Source: Lycocorax pyrrhopterus obiensis
Taxonomy: Eukaryota > Chordata > Aves > Passeriformes > Paradisaeidae
Length of the DNA stretch: 64,000 bases
Direction: 5' to 3'
Assembly: GCA_014706295.1 (NCBI GenBank)
Contig: JACSVZ010000004.1
Span: forward strand, 90,176,547-90,240,546
Part shown: one piece after another, positions 24,201-36,629 of the stretch
Layout: every line of letters begins with the position of its first letter
Position numbering within the stretch: position 1 is the stretch's first letter
Program-made: the position numbers and the translations under genes
The notes under the pieces: generated by a model
Databases searched by the model: none
Seen by the model: the letters and a program-made list of their open reading frames with translations, nothing else
Told to the model about the DNA's origin: nothing

Positions 24201-27200
24201 ATAGCCTGATGAGCAAACTTCCAATTAAGTTCTTGTAATAAAAGAGTAAACATATAAAATAACTTCCTTCATGGGTAAGCACATTTGAAAAGTAAGTATT
24301 CTAGTAAATTTTAGTGCTGTGAAAGAGCTATGTATGTTTTTTTTTCAAATTTGTGGGTTTAAAACTGGTATATTCACATAATTAAACCACTATTCTAGTG
24401 GAAATGAAAATAGAAGGTAATAAGATTATATTTTTTATGTTTATAATACTCTAATACTCACAGTATCATTATGTAACAGGTTAGTGATACCAGCAACCTT
24501 TCCCAGATGCAGTAATTTTGATGAGTTGAAGGGTAAGTTAACTCTCACTGAAAATTTTGTGCAAGGAGTGTCAGAGGGGTCAGATAGGAAATGAAAGGCT
24601 TGAAGGAATGCAGAAAAAAAAAGTAATCTGTTGTTTTCAACCAGGTCAGGGAGCTACAGATTCAATAGCATCCACCTACTAGAAACCATGAGACACTCAA
24701 CAGGGATGCTGCTTAGCCTCAGAATGCTGTGGCCGTGCATTGCAGTTATTAGATATCTGTGTCCATGGTATTCTGCTTCTGGGAGAAAAAACAAAAACAG
24801 ATTTAAAGGAAAGAAAAGAAGGAAACATTCTGTGATGTAGTCAAAATTAGTATCTGATATCGATGCCAGGAGTCATGACACTTTGGAGAAGAAGAAACTT
24901 TGAGAAAACTCTTTCAGATGGCAGATAAGCGGAGCACCTCAATTGGCTTCATGAAGTGATAAGAAAAAGAATTTCAAACTTTGATGTTCATGGAGCATGT
25001 GTTGATATTCTAATAAAATGCAAGATGACTCCAGATAGTATAGGTGAGTTAATGCACATACATCTACAAAATCATCTTCTTGAAAAAAACTTCCTTGGAA
25101 AATTGGAACTATTTCAGCTGTTTCTGTAGGTAGAGGAGATTTTATCTGCAGTAGTATTTTCATTCACAGTCATACCCTTCTGGTCAGTTCCTAAGAATAA
25201 TAATGTGGGAAAGACGGATGACCTTCTGAACCTCACATTCACATAGAGTTCGTGTTGGCTGACCACAGGCAAGGTCTATGTTACCTTTCTGCTTTTCTCT
25301 TAGTTTTGTTTTTTGCATTGTATATTTTTATGAGATATTGAAATGCTATATAATTATAGGAGCTTAAGTAATACCGTAACAACCTGAACAATGACCTAAT
25401 TTTACCCTATACCTTCATTTTCACCTCTAAGACAGAGCTCATCCTTTCCAGATTGTGCTCTGTGAGGAAATTGCTGAATATTATGCTAAATGCAGATACT
25501 GCAAAATATTAGATGTTAAAGGTTATCTAGTTTCAAATAATATTCAATGATAGAAATTGACTATGAATTTATGTTAGGTTTAAACAAATACCTGAATATT
25601 TGCATTTTTTAAATTGTTTGTATTCTGACTCATCTCATAACCCACAGAGTGCTCTGATTAAATGGAAATATAAATGTCAGATTTATATGGGACTTTATAA
25701 TTGAAAACTGTTAATTATTTGTTGTGATACTGTTGATACAGCTTGACTGTAGAAGTACAACTTACTGGAAGTCTTCTAACTAAAAAGCTAACTAAAATGT
25801 CTAATACTTTTTGTTAGAAATGAGGCTCATGGTATCAAGAACAAGGCAGTAAGTAAGTGTCTGTTCTGATATGTACAGTCCTGGCTTTACTACTCCTCTC
25901 AGTATGTAGCTGTGTGTCCTAGCATACCAAACTATTCACAAGTTTAAAAATAAACAAAAAGTCTACTTATTGTGATGATTTTTATGGACTTCTGCAACCT
26001 TACTTATTCCTTGCATCTATAAATTGTTGCTGATATTTGCTGTATTTCTGCTCCTATATAATATATCTGCAGAGCAAATCTCATAAGTTAGGTCTGATGC
26101 AAACTGTACTGAAGTTACTGGAGTTACCCATTACTCAAGTGGCGTTTCAATAAGGTCGCAGATTTAAGAAAAAAATACTTAGAGAATAGAAGTTGCATTA
26201 CTGGCTTGGAAAAGTCACTGAATATGCACTTCCTTTATGCGAATTTCTAGTCAGTTAACTGCTAATGGAAGTTGATGTGGTTGTTCATCCATTTCAAATA
26301 AACTTTCTGTCTGAAACACCAATAATTCGACACTATGCCAGAAGGAATGATTCCCATCAAAACAAAAGTTCTTCATTTCCCACTAAGCTATCTTACCATT
26401 ATTATTGGTCCAACAAACAGTGGATGATGCATCAGAAGTTAATTTCCTCTCAAGCTGTCTTACAAGCTAAATTTCAAAAAGAAAAGATCATCAAGTGACC
26501 TAGACTTCTTGTCCTTGGGCCTTTGTAGCTGAATCAAGTCTGGGCCTTGGGGGTGGTTTACATCGTTGAAGTGAGCATCCCAAACATCTCCACCTACTTT
26601 ACTTTTGATTGCAAATGTCTTGGGACACATGAAATGGATTCTTTTAGGACTAAATTAAACTTGAAATTCACTTCAGTCACAAGCTTAATGCTGTTCTGAA
26701 GCAAATCATCCTTCAGTTAATGAGGGTGAGCCTAGAATTAGTTCAATGTAGAAAACCCCTGAAAATGTGCCAAGACCACCCCTTATTTTTCTCTGCACAT
26801 CCATACTTGTTTGTTAACTCTGTTGGTCATGTAGGTGTAGCCTCATGTAGGATGAGAAACTGTTCCTAGCTGAGGTTTTTCTAAGAAACTGGTTACCAGT
26901 AAGTGTCTCCTTGCTTTATTTTTATGCTATATATGTGAGTTCTGATGTTCTGGGAAATTCCATGTTAAATAGTTTCTATTGGGTCATACATTTGTTTCCT
27001 CTGAAATTAAAAAAAAAAAAAAACCACAACACAACAACAAAAAGTAAAAAAACAAACCAAGGAAACAAACAACAAAAAAGAACCCATCAGGATACTTTCG
27101 ACCAACAAGAGTTCTTCAGGTCTCCCATTTCCAAACAGCAACAAAAGGTATTCGTAAGAAAGTTGATTTAAAAGGCCTATTGCAGTCACAATGCAACAGT

Positions 27201-27282
27201 AGAGGATGTTAATGAATTTTCTGATTTGTACTTTACATTTTGGAGTGCTGGGCCTGTCTCAGAGTTCCCCAGTGTAAAAGTC
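21251..27282. other. AT-rich noncoding DNA, no gene recognised
   Basis: No exon or known repeat is supported. The 123-codon minus-strand open frame (23768-24139) shows no domain and is within chance expectation for DNA of this base composition. An A/CA-rich low-complexity stretch lies at 27007-27080. Anything conserved here would need a cross-species alignment. Confidence 0.55.
27007..27080. repeat. A-rich low-complexity tract
   Basis: A run of A followed by repeated ACAACAA/AAACAAACC units. It explains the lysine/asparagine/threonine-rich open frame on the plus strand and the phenylalanine/valine-rich frame on the minus strand. Confidence 0.85.
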
Positions 27283-27565
27283 ATGGCAAACTGGAGCAAG
27301 TCCAGCAAAGGACCAGCAGAATTTTGAAGCATCTGATATGCAAGGAGAAGCTTAAAGAACTGGGGTTGTCCAGCCTGGAGAACTAAAGGACAGAAGAATC
27401 TTATCGATACAAATACACAACATACAAGAGATGCCATTTGAACATAAGAAGATAGGTTTTTTAATGTGAGAGTGAGTGGTTGAACGTTACTCAAAGAGGT
27501 ATTGGAATCTTCTGTACTGGAAGTATTAAAACCCTGAGTAGCCTGCACTGGGTGACCCTGTTTTG
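27283..27565 (+). mobile_element. Old CR1 LINE fragment
   Basis: CR1 order of blocks on the plus strand: 'ggagcaagtccagcaaaggaccagcag', 'aaagaactggggttgtccagcctggag', 'tcttatcgatacaaatacacaa', 'gggtgaccctg'. It is strongly diverged and lacks the terminal octamers. It is the source of the 120-codon minus-strand open frame (27186-27548), which is therefore not a gene. Confidence 0.75.
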
Positions 27566-29240
27566 AGCCGGTGCATTTTAGGGTCTGTGTAACTGCACTT
27601 TTTTAGGCTACATGAAGAGTAGTGAGTTAAATTGAAAAGTCACTGTGTTTCTCACAAAATCTTTTGGTATTTAAAATATATTGTCATTCTTTATTTTCTC
27701 TTCAGGTTTTCTTATCTGCTAATTGTGGCCTACAGATGCACTGTCCAAGAGACTATGTTAACATAAAATCATACCTGAGTAGCCTTTATTTTTCAGGTTT
27801 CTCAAAGTATGATTGAAATTTTGTAAAAGGAAATATTGTGTTTGGCCTATTGACAACAAAAGCGAGCCTCTAATACATTATAAAGCCTGTAAAAATCTAT
27901 CTTATTAATAGTTTTTTAGAAGTTTTGCTTATGTATTACTGCAGGGTGTACATGATAAAAATTCTGAAAATTATGTACCATCTCTTTATCAATGTTTCTT
28001 TAAAGAGGGACAGAAAATATTAAAAAGTAAATTTTTCATGAGCATTCCACTAAATACAGTAATTGTTAGATTAAATGAGCAGAATTGTGTAGAGCTGTTA
28101 ATTTGCTAAGATTCCAAAATAACTTTTACTGATCTAAAATGAGCAATGAATGGAGAGATGGTGCCATCATAGAGTACAGTGAACCAGAACTTTCTGCAGC
28201 AGTGAAATGCTGGTAAAACTCTAAATTTTTCATTATTAGCCTTCAGTGCTTATATAATAGTAAAGAATATTTCCAAGGAAACAAAAAAGCTGTATAAAAT
28301 ATAAATATACAGAAAGAACTTAATTTTTTTCTAACTTTCCCTGAATCAAACAAATATGATTTGTTATGGGATTAAAACAGGCACTAAACACAAGGCCTAG
28401 TTAATGGAGATGCTACAGGAGACATTTATCAGTCATGTTGGAGGATGCCTCTTCCTAGTGGATTTTGTTCTTAGAATTGTTAGCTAATGCATACTCAATG
28501 GTTCATCTTAAGTAACTTATGTATCTAGAAATGAGTCAGTACAGTAGTTTCCATCAGGAGGCTGAAATAAATCAGTATTTCTGTCTTAATCTCTATCCTT
28601 TAATTATGGACATAATAACCACACATAACATGTCTTTTGAATTGCAAGAAACTATGCTTTCTGGAGATGCATTTTCTGTAATGTGACAGGTAGGAGATAA
28701 GATGTCTGGTAGATTTTGATTGTCAAGTACTTATTTGTATATAATTTAATGCACACAGAAGGTAGGTTGACCTTCATGGTCCATCTACTTACAAATTAGA
28801 GAGAGCATGGTCAGAATTCTGTCTATACCTCCACCCTACTCCTGCCCCAAAAATAAAGGAAACGAAATTGTTTCCGTGACCACATCCCTCTTAGTACATC
28901 TGTTGACCCTGACAGCAATATTTTCTCTAACCACAGAATCTGTGCAGTTTAGAATGTATAGGAGCAGATAAGATACAAGTCTGGGCTGATCACTTTGTAA
29001 CTAACTATCACTTGTATTTTGCATAAAGCAAGACAGGGTTTTCAAATAAAAAGACCTTTGGTTACTGACTCATTGATCAAAACTCCAACTAGAATCAATC
29101 AACTCTTATATGTCAATATGAATATCACTAAAGTTGTATCATGATCAGTGAGGTTGGGTTTTCTAAGCTTTCACCTTAACCTTCCCTTTGTTCCATCACT
29201 AACAGAAATTATTGATGAGAATTAAATTGATAGGTAAACT
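27566..29240. other. AT-rich noncoding DNA between two CR1 fragments
   Basis: No open frame of interest, exon or repeat family is visible in this 1.7-kb stretch. Confidence 0.6.
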
Positions 29241-29665
29241 ATGGAATCATGCAGTGATTGGATGGGACCTCCAGACATCACCTGGATCAACCCCACTGTT
29301 CAAGCAGGGCCACCTAGAGCCCATTGCCCAAGACCCTGTTCAGATGACTTTTGAGTATCTCCAAGGAGGGAGAGCACACAATTTCTCTGGGGAAATCTGT
29401 GGCCCTGCTCAGTTACCCTCACAGTGCAAAAGTATGTCCTGATGTTCAGATGGAACCTCCTGTGTTTCAGTTTGTGCCCATTGCCTCTAGGTCTGTCACT
29501 GGGCACTGCTGAAAACAGCCTAGCTTAATTTTTCTCAGCATCCTCCCCTCAAGGAGCTATGTATGTTGATAAGATCCCTCTGAGACTTCTCTTCCCTAGG
29601 CTGAACAATCACAGGTGTCTCAACTTTTCCTCACAGAAGAGATACAGCAGATCCAAGTCCGGACT
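29241..29665 (-). mobile_element. CR1 LINE fragment
   Basis: On the plus strand it starts with a decayed 3' end (ATGGAATCAT then GATTGGATGGGACCTCC). The typical sequence follows in order: 'ctgttcaagcagggccacctagagcc', 'tccaaggagggag', 'tttcagtttgtgcccattgcctctaggtctgtcactgggca', 'taggctgaacaatcacagg', 'ttcctcacagaagagat'. Open frames here on both strands are parts of the repeat. Confidence 0.88.
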
Positions 29666-32600
29666 AAAGCTGCCCCTGGACTAAAGGCCTATTTGTTCAG
29701 CTACAGCTGTGATTATGGAAGGCGTTGTGTGAATCTATCATATCGATGATCACACCACCAGTCTTGATAGCAATTAGCAGCAGTTAGTTTTGTAATTTGG
29801 GCTTAATTGCCTTACTTAATGCATGGTTCAGCACACCAAAATTTGTCATTCTAATTTCAATGGAGATCAAAGGTAAAGACTTCTTTTGAGCCTGTGCTAT
29901 AGATTTAGCTAACAGTGGAAAATTGGCTGCAAGTAGCTCAAAAACTAAATGTTTTAATGATTAATCGATTATTTAATGTTTTAGTACAGTGTTTTCTAAT
30001 TAAAGACTATAGGACCAATGTAGATCTCTTCAGTTTTAATAGACATTGTATGCTTTATATTTTGCTTTTGTTTTGTATTATATTTCCTCATACAGCCCCA
30101 ACGAACTACTACATTTTTGCATTCAAAACAGAAGTGAACTGAATAATATTTTTCCTCTTTTCCACTTCTGTCTTCATGCAAGAACTGCATCTTATAAAAT
30201 GCATTTTAATTTAGGAAAACATCATATAAGCAGTCTATATTTTCCCACAGCTCTTTCTACTTTGCTGCAGATCCAGAGAGTTGAACACAATTGCACTGAT
30301 ATGACAGTTGCTGAACCACTACCCACAGCCTAATGCAAAGCCATATAGCAAGAATAACTGGAGGCAGGAGCAGAAAATCTCTGGCAGGAATAGCTGGTAG
30401 TTGGTCTTTCTCAACTATAATCTCATTCTCAATGAGAAATGGAGACCAGACTACAGCAATTAAATTCTAGACACAGCAAAGGCAGGGAGTCAGCAAAGGA
30501 ATTTGAAGAGATGGAACTTGAAGTTAAACAAAAGCTGCAAGAGGGACATAAAAAATGACAAAATTTAGGAGAGCATATATGTATTGTTAACATCTCTAAA
30601 TGTCAGAAACTAAGCATTCTTATTTTTGTATCTTCAAACATGAAATCTATTTTCTACACATATTACTAAATGCTATTAAACGCTATTAAATGTCTACCCT
30701 ATTTTGCTAAAAGGACATAAGCACCTGATATTCATCAGGTGACTCCATTCTTCCATTTCTAACTTTATATATTGCCCTACAGATGACCACACAGGCTGTT
30801 CAGAGTCCATAAAGTTCGAAGTATATAAAATAGTCCCTCATTACCTAACGTGAAATACAGTCAGTATAAGGACACGTATCCAGAGTCATCTGGTTTCCAG
30901 CAATGTTTCAACTTTTAGGAGTGAAGACATAATTGCGCATGCTTGAGTCTGACAGGCAATTGCCTTCTGTCTTCATCCATGAAACATCATCAACACTTCT
31001 GGAACCTTCTGTTGCCTTTTCTACATCTGCCCCCAGGAAATCTCATCTCAAATACTCAAAAATATTCTGGTTTCTCAAAAAAGCTTCCAAAAAATCCCAA
31101 TAATAATTTTTTTTCTAATCTTACACACCTTCCAAAAGCAGGTTTACATGCCAGTCTGTACAACTTATTTAAGAAAGACAGTAGGTTTGTATCATACTAA
31201 AATTTAATTTCAACTCATTTGAAACTCAAAAGTAAATTTATTACAGAAATAGAAAGTTCATAACCTTCTACTTGTTTGCAAGTGTAGGTAACTATCTTGG
31301 ACACTATGAAGCAAACATTTCAGCCAAACAGCTGTCCATGGTATGCTCTGCTTAGCTAGACTAAATGTGGCACAAAATTTTAATTATTTAATGCTGAGAA
31401 AATGTCATGTATCACAGAGATGAATGTGGCTTATACAGATAAGTACCCATTGGAAAAAGCTTCTGGATATATGTGTCTTTAAAGAGCAAATGTGAGCTGA
31501 CAGCATACGTTCAAACACACCATCACAAACCAAAAGCTTTACCCTAGCCATCACATAAAAATCTCAGAATGATGCAGGCAGTTCTGTAGTTGATGTAACT
31601 TTTCTCCACCAGGTCAGACATGAGATGATATCTGAATTTATGCTTCCTTTGACTAATTGTGTAAGAAATTATCTCAAAATGACCCAGTTTTATTAGTCAA
31701 TGAGCCTGTAATACACTCAGGTTTTACCACTTTCTTAGAGGTCTGTACTGAAGGTTGCTCACCCACATTAAGAGAACATGGAGGTCTAAAGAATCAGGAC
31801 ACTTCATATGTACAAAAAGCGGGCAAATTAATTAATGGGGCACCTCACACTCCAAATTAAAATACTGCAGCTGTATGGCAAGACAAACAGACAAAAACAT
31901 GGCTCTCCCTTTGCCATACACTGTTTTCTTGGAAGCATGTTGCATCAACATGACTGAATAAAATATTTTCTAATCTTAGTGGGGTAAACAGAAAGGTTAC
32001 TGTACCTTGTGTCAGAACGTATGACAGACATGGAATAGCAGCTACAGAAACATTTGCGTCAAGCAGTAGCCCACCCATACTTATGATGTATACACCTTCC
32101 ACAAAAAGCCTTTACTTGATGTGGGTGCCCTGAAGACAATTACAAAGGTGATCTAAGTAAGAAGAGGTACAAATAAGACACCATCACAGATGTATGGTTT
32201 GTGTCAAGCTTTCATACATGTGCAGCACAATTAAATAGCGCCTGTGTTTCAGTTTTCAGTTCCTTGTTTTGAAATAGTGTCTCTGTCATTAAGAAAAGAT
32301 AGCAAATTATGAAAATGATATCTTTTAAGTCTGAAGTACACCATGTATTTAAACACACACTCACAAAATGGAAACCCATAAACAGGTCTCTAAAGGGAGA
32401 AGTTTTGTTCGTGAAGAAGTCTCATGACCAGGGAGCTGCTCACAAAGAGGGACCTAAGATCTATTCTGGACTCCTTTTTTTAACGTGTTTAAGAACAATA
32501 CCTTAAAATGCATGTCAAAGTTCACTTAGAATATGAATGGGTTTGTTTTCTTGTGGAGTTGTGTAGATTTCAATTAAAATAAACTAATAAAGATATAATT

Positions 32601-35535
32601 ATGACAGAGAATAGATGAGGCTAAGTGACCACAATTGAATTCCCTTCAGTGTTCTAATGAAGTGCTTTAATCCTCATAACAATGGTCAGTCTTAGTGTAC
32701 AACTTGTTCTTCTTGTGCTTGTTCTAATAGCAATCTTTATTTTCCTAATAACGACAAGCAAAACTTATTTTCTCTCTGTGGTAGTTGTTTCCAGTAAACC
32801 AATAGAATTGCAACCCAAGATACCTAATACCTTCACCTGGTATTATTCAGAATTTTGTTTTCCAACTACCTTTATATCACTACAGTTTTGAAAGAGAGAC
32901 AGTAGATCTAAATGAATTAACTTTGAAGAAGCAAGTTTTGAGTTTTGCTTACTCTCCACATTTCTCTGCTCCCTGCTAAACTCTCTCCTATTCCAGTGCT
33001 AACAGCTCTCCTTTTGTGCAGTAGCAAAGAGCTCAGAATATATACAAAAACATTTTGCAATGTGAATATCTATAGTAACTTACCGTTCACGCATCTAAAG
33101 GTACAAAATGATAAGGGAACTGTTGAACTAAGGTGCATGTTCTTCAATTTGCTGGATGTTATCAAATGTATGTTTATGCCATTGTTCTAAGAATATCAAG
33201 TAAGTAATTTAAACCTTGAAGGATGTCATGACAGTCCGTAAACAGAACACATGTAAGCAGATTGTTTCACCTGGATAAAATATCAATATGATTTCCCTTA
33301 GAAAATAAATCATTGATGTGTCAGAAATATATTTTAAACTCCCAGAAGCTTCTAAAGGTCTAAAAAGTATCTTCTGTCTTTTTATCAGCTGTGCTTGGAT
33401 ACATAGGGAGAGAAGCCACCCTAAACAGTATTCAGCTTTTGTATAATACTAGGATATGTTTGTTATCCTTGCAATGTCATTTTAATGCCCTGTCATATTT
33501 GTCTAATTCCACGCAACCATTCTGTCCTGCTTAAACACTGAATGTTGATGAACCTTAGATGAAAAACAACAAGGGCAATTGAAACTAATGGAAAAACAGT
33601 TACCTAGAGACTGTCTTAAAATAGGCTGAATGGAAGAGCAGAAAACCCTAAAATTAAAGAAAATGAAGGGGCAAACCCTTGGGTTTAAAATTACTGGATA
33701 AAGGTTTAAATATTATGGTATAATATGCTAAAGCCTCTAAAAAATCTTTAACCATTTACTTAGGAAATAACATGTAGAAATTGTGACTAAGCGTCTTGAA
33801 TTACAGATTATTTTTATCTAATTGCCCAAACACTATTTGGAAGTATATTATGATTTTTTTAAAATAAGTGTTAAACCCACAGGCACTTAACATTTCATAC
33901 ACAAATAATGACACTCACAGTCAGGCCAAGCATGACTACTGTTTATTACAGCATTTTGTGTTTTAAAGAACTCATGAAAGCATCAATGCTAAGTAAGGTG
34001 ATGACTTTTGACCAGAACAATAATAACCTGTGGGCTGAAAGAAAATATGTATTGCAGTATAATCCCTAGTGGACAGTAGTGCACATAATAAAACTACCAG
34101 ACATAAAATGTTAGGGGTATAAAAACTTAAATTTTTTAGAAACTCCCTATTGACTAGCTGTTTGAAATATGTCCAAAGGGAAACATGGAACAAGAATGAC
34201 ACCTAGTGGTCCATAGTCTTTCCATCGGGTTTTTTTTTTTTTCTCGTCATACAGTCACATATGTACACAAAAATGTACATGTTTTCTCAGTCTTACAATT
34301 GATTTTACTTTTCAGTCTTCGAAAATCAGTGATCTTCACCCCCATGTTGTCCCTGACTCAGCTTGTAATCTCATGAGATAATCTATAAATACCAAGTAAA
34401 GGAGAGATGCCCTTAACTTTGCTCCATTTATATTCCTCAAGTCTGACAGCTGCAGAAAGCTGATGTGCAGAAGCAAGTGTATATACTTCTTTGACTTAAC
34501 TTCTTTTTGATTGAGTAGGTGGTCATTTTTTATCAACTGACACCCCCCCCCCCCCCCCCCCCCCCAGATTTGCTTTCATTAGCTATCAATTTTCTTTGCA
34601 GAATTCTTAGAAGAAGACATATTAAAAAGACAGGAAAATATTTCTGAACTTGGACTGAAGAGGGATCTTCCACTATTATCAGAGCTGAAAAAGGCTGAAA
34701 GATGCATTTGTGGAGAAACTGCAAATGGAACTAGCCCTTGTATGTAGATGAATGTATTGAAAGAAAATTCCCAGGCAAAATTAAAATAAATTTTCATCTG
34801 TTATGTTTTAAAGCTATTCCTGACATAAATGCTTTGCAATGCTCAGTTGAATTTAAAAATAGAAATGTCGGGTCTCTTTGTTAGTATTTTCCTGAAAATA
34901 ACAAATGTAAAATCTTATAAAAAGAGTTATCCATAAACAAGCAGAGAGGAAAAGACTGGTTTTCTAAAACCGTGTGTCTTAAATAAGCAGTAATGCTTTC
35001 ATTGCTCCCTGAAATATTCTACCCTATGCTCTCCTCAAAAATACATGAATATTGTTGATTGACAAAAGCCTGCATAGATATGAATCAGAACATTTTAATG
35101 TTAATTTATATGAAGATGTAATGATATTCTACTGCATATTTTTCTGCTTCTGAATCTATTTCTGGACCACTAGTAATAAAAAGGCACTGCTTCTTTCAAA
35201 GGTCTAATTACAAACCTCTAGAGAAAACAGTGCAATGGAATTTAAACATTGTCACGGTCACTGACCTCGAGCTGAACAGAGAAAGCAAATCTGCTACAGT
35301 CCTTCACTTTACTTTTAAGTAGTGGTGAAAATCCATATCTAATATTGGTTATATTTCTTTACATGCCATGCTACATTATAGTGACAAGACCTAAGAAAAT
35401 ACCTGGATTAAATCTAGACAAATAAAATGTACTCTGCTTTTCATGAACTTATCCTTGGGAGTCAGGCTTGAGAAGTGCTATGAGCTTTCCTATAATACAA
35501 ACAAGAAAGATTTGCTTTACATAGAAAGCATGATG
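29666..35535. other. AT-rich noncoding DNA, no gene recognised
   Basis: About 5.9 kb with no recognised exon or transposon. Short open frames up to 95 codons lack domains. The only distinct local feature is the 23-base C run at 34543-34565. Confidence 0.55.
34543..34565. repeat. Uninterrupted run of 23 C
   Basis: A pure C run (G run on the other strand) in AT-rich DNA. Such runs can form G-quadruplex or i-motif structures and are prone to sequencing and assembly error, so the true length is uncertain. Confidence 0.9.
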
Positions 35536-35540
35536 AGCTG

Positions 35541-36076
35541 GGTCATGGTGTAGCTCCAGACAGTGACCAAGAACCACACAGCCACTCACCTACTGCCCCT
35601 GCAGAGGGAGAGAATTGGGAGGGCAAAAGAGAGAAAACTCCTGGGTTGAGATAAACACAATTTAATAGGTAAAGCAGAAGTCACACTTGCAAACAAAGTG
35701 AAACAAGGAATTTATTCACCACTTCTCATGGGCAGGCAGGTGTTCGGCCATCTCCACAAGAGCAGGGGTCCTACAGTTCCTCCTTTTTCCCTCAGCTTTA
35801 TATACTGAGCATGACACCATATGTTGTGGGATATGCCTTGGGTTATTTGGGATCAGTTGTCCCAACTGTATTCCCTCCCAACTCTGTGCACCCCCAGCCT
35901 CCTTGCTGGTGGGTTGGGGTAAGATGTAGAAAAGGCCTTGGCTCTGGGCAAGCACTGCCCAGCAATAACAAAAACATCCCTGTACTTTCAGCACTGTGTT
36001 CAGAACAAATCCAGCGCACAGCCCCACACCAGCTCCTGTGAAAAAATTTACCTCTGTTCCAGCCAAAACCAGCACA
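35541..36076 (-). mobile_element. Solo ERVL-type LTR with perfect target-site duplication
   Basis: AGCTG flanks the block exactly (35536-35540 and 36077-36081), a 5-bp target-site duplication. On the minus strand the LTR starts TGTGCTGGTTTTGGCTGG, the opening of an LTR family common in birds. It continues with an age-worn U3, TATATAAAG (plus-strand complement at 35796-35804), the R region, and an ATTAAA polyadenylation-like signal (complement at 35661-35666) followed by 'tatctcaacccaggag'-type U5. The last bases have decayed from the expected CA. No internal retroviral sequence adjoins, so this is a solo LTR, the usual outcome of recombination between the two LTRs of a provirus. The 183-codon minus-strand frame (35716-36267) starts outside and runs into it by chance. 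Confidence 0.92.
35796..35804 (-). promoter_or_regulatory. TATA box of the 35.5-kb LTR
   Basis: TATATAAAG on the minus strand sits about 270 bp inside the LTR start and upstream of the ATTAAA signal, as expected for the U3/R junction. It is a good match to a TATA box, but activity is unknown. Confidence 0.55.
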
Positions 36077-36504
36077 AGCTGCCAGATAAGTCTTAATATG
36101 CTGGCCACTTTGTTGAGGATGCATGCAGATTCCTGAGAAATACTGTTTTTCATTTTACCAGAAATGCAGTCTAATCTAAGTCTTACTTTGTGAAATGCTC
36201 TTGAATGCTTTTGGTAGACCTTGTCAGGAGGACAGCTTTCAACAAATTCTAACATAATGGGTGACACATTGAGGTTTCTATGGTTTACATCATGCAGGCA
36301 TGTGGAGGCAAGAGTGCAGGGGTGTATACATGTTCTGTTAAAAGATTTGTGGCTTTATTACTGCATTATAGCTGTAATTAATTTTATAGCAAGGAATTTA
36401 CTCAATGGATTTAGCAAGAGTTTCCTCTTCTTTTTCAAGGAAAATTTGGTCATCTAATTAAGTTCCTTGTGTAGAATTGAGAATTTTGTGATTAGGTTTC
36501 TGAT

Positions 36505-36531
36505 TTCTGTTTAGACTGAGTCTAAACAGAA
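36505..36531. repeat. 27-bp near-perfect palindrome
   Basis: TTCTGTTTAGACT (36505-36517), one central G, then its exact complement AGTCTAAACAGAA (36519-36531). It could extrude as a cruciform. It lies 17 bp upstream of a tandem duplication. Confidence 0.9.
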
Positions 36532-36548
36532 CTTCTTTGTGACTTAAG

Positions 36549-36629
36549 TTCTCTACCTGTAAAATGGAGAAAGTAATATCTTTCTACTTCTCTACCTGTA
36601 AAATGGAGAAAGTAATATCTTTCTACTTC
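36549..36629. repeat. 39-bp perfect tandem duplication
   Basis: A 39-bp unit beginning TTCTCTACCTGTAAAATGG occupies 36549-36587 and is repeated without mismatch at 36588-36626. A further three matching bases follow. The identity implies a recent slippage event, or an assembly artefact. Confidence 0.92.

Noticed and set aside
27186..27548. 120-codon minus-strand open frame
   Set aside because: It is the antisense of an old CR1 fragment.
35716..36267. Longest open frame in the window (183 codons, minus strand)
   Set aside because: It begins in unique DNA, crosses the target-site duplication at 36077-36081 and ends inside the solo LTR; no domain is visible, so it is a chance frame.
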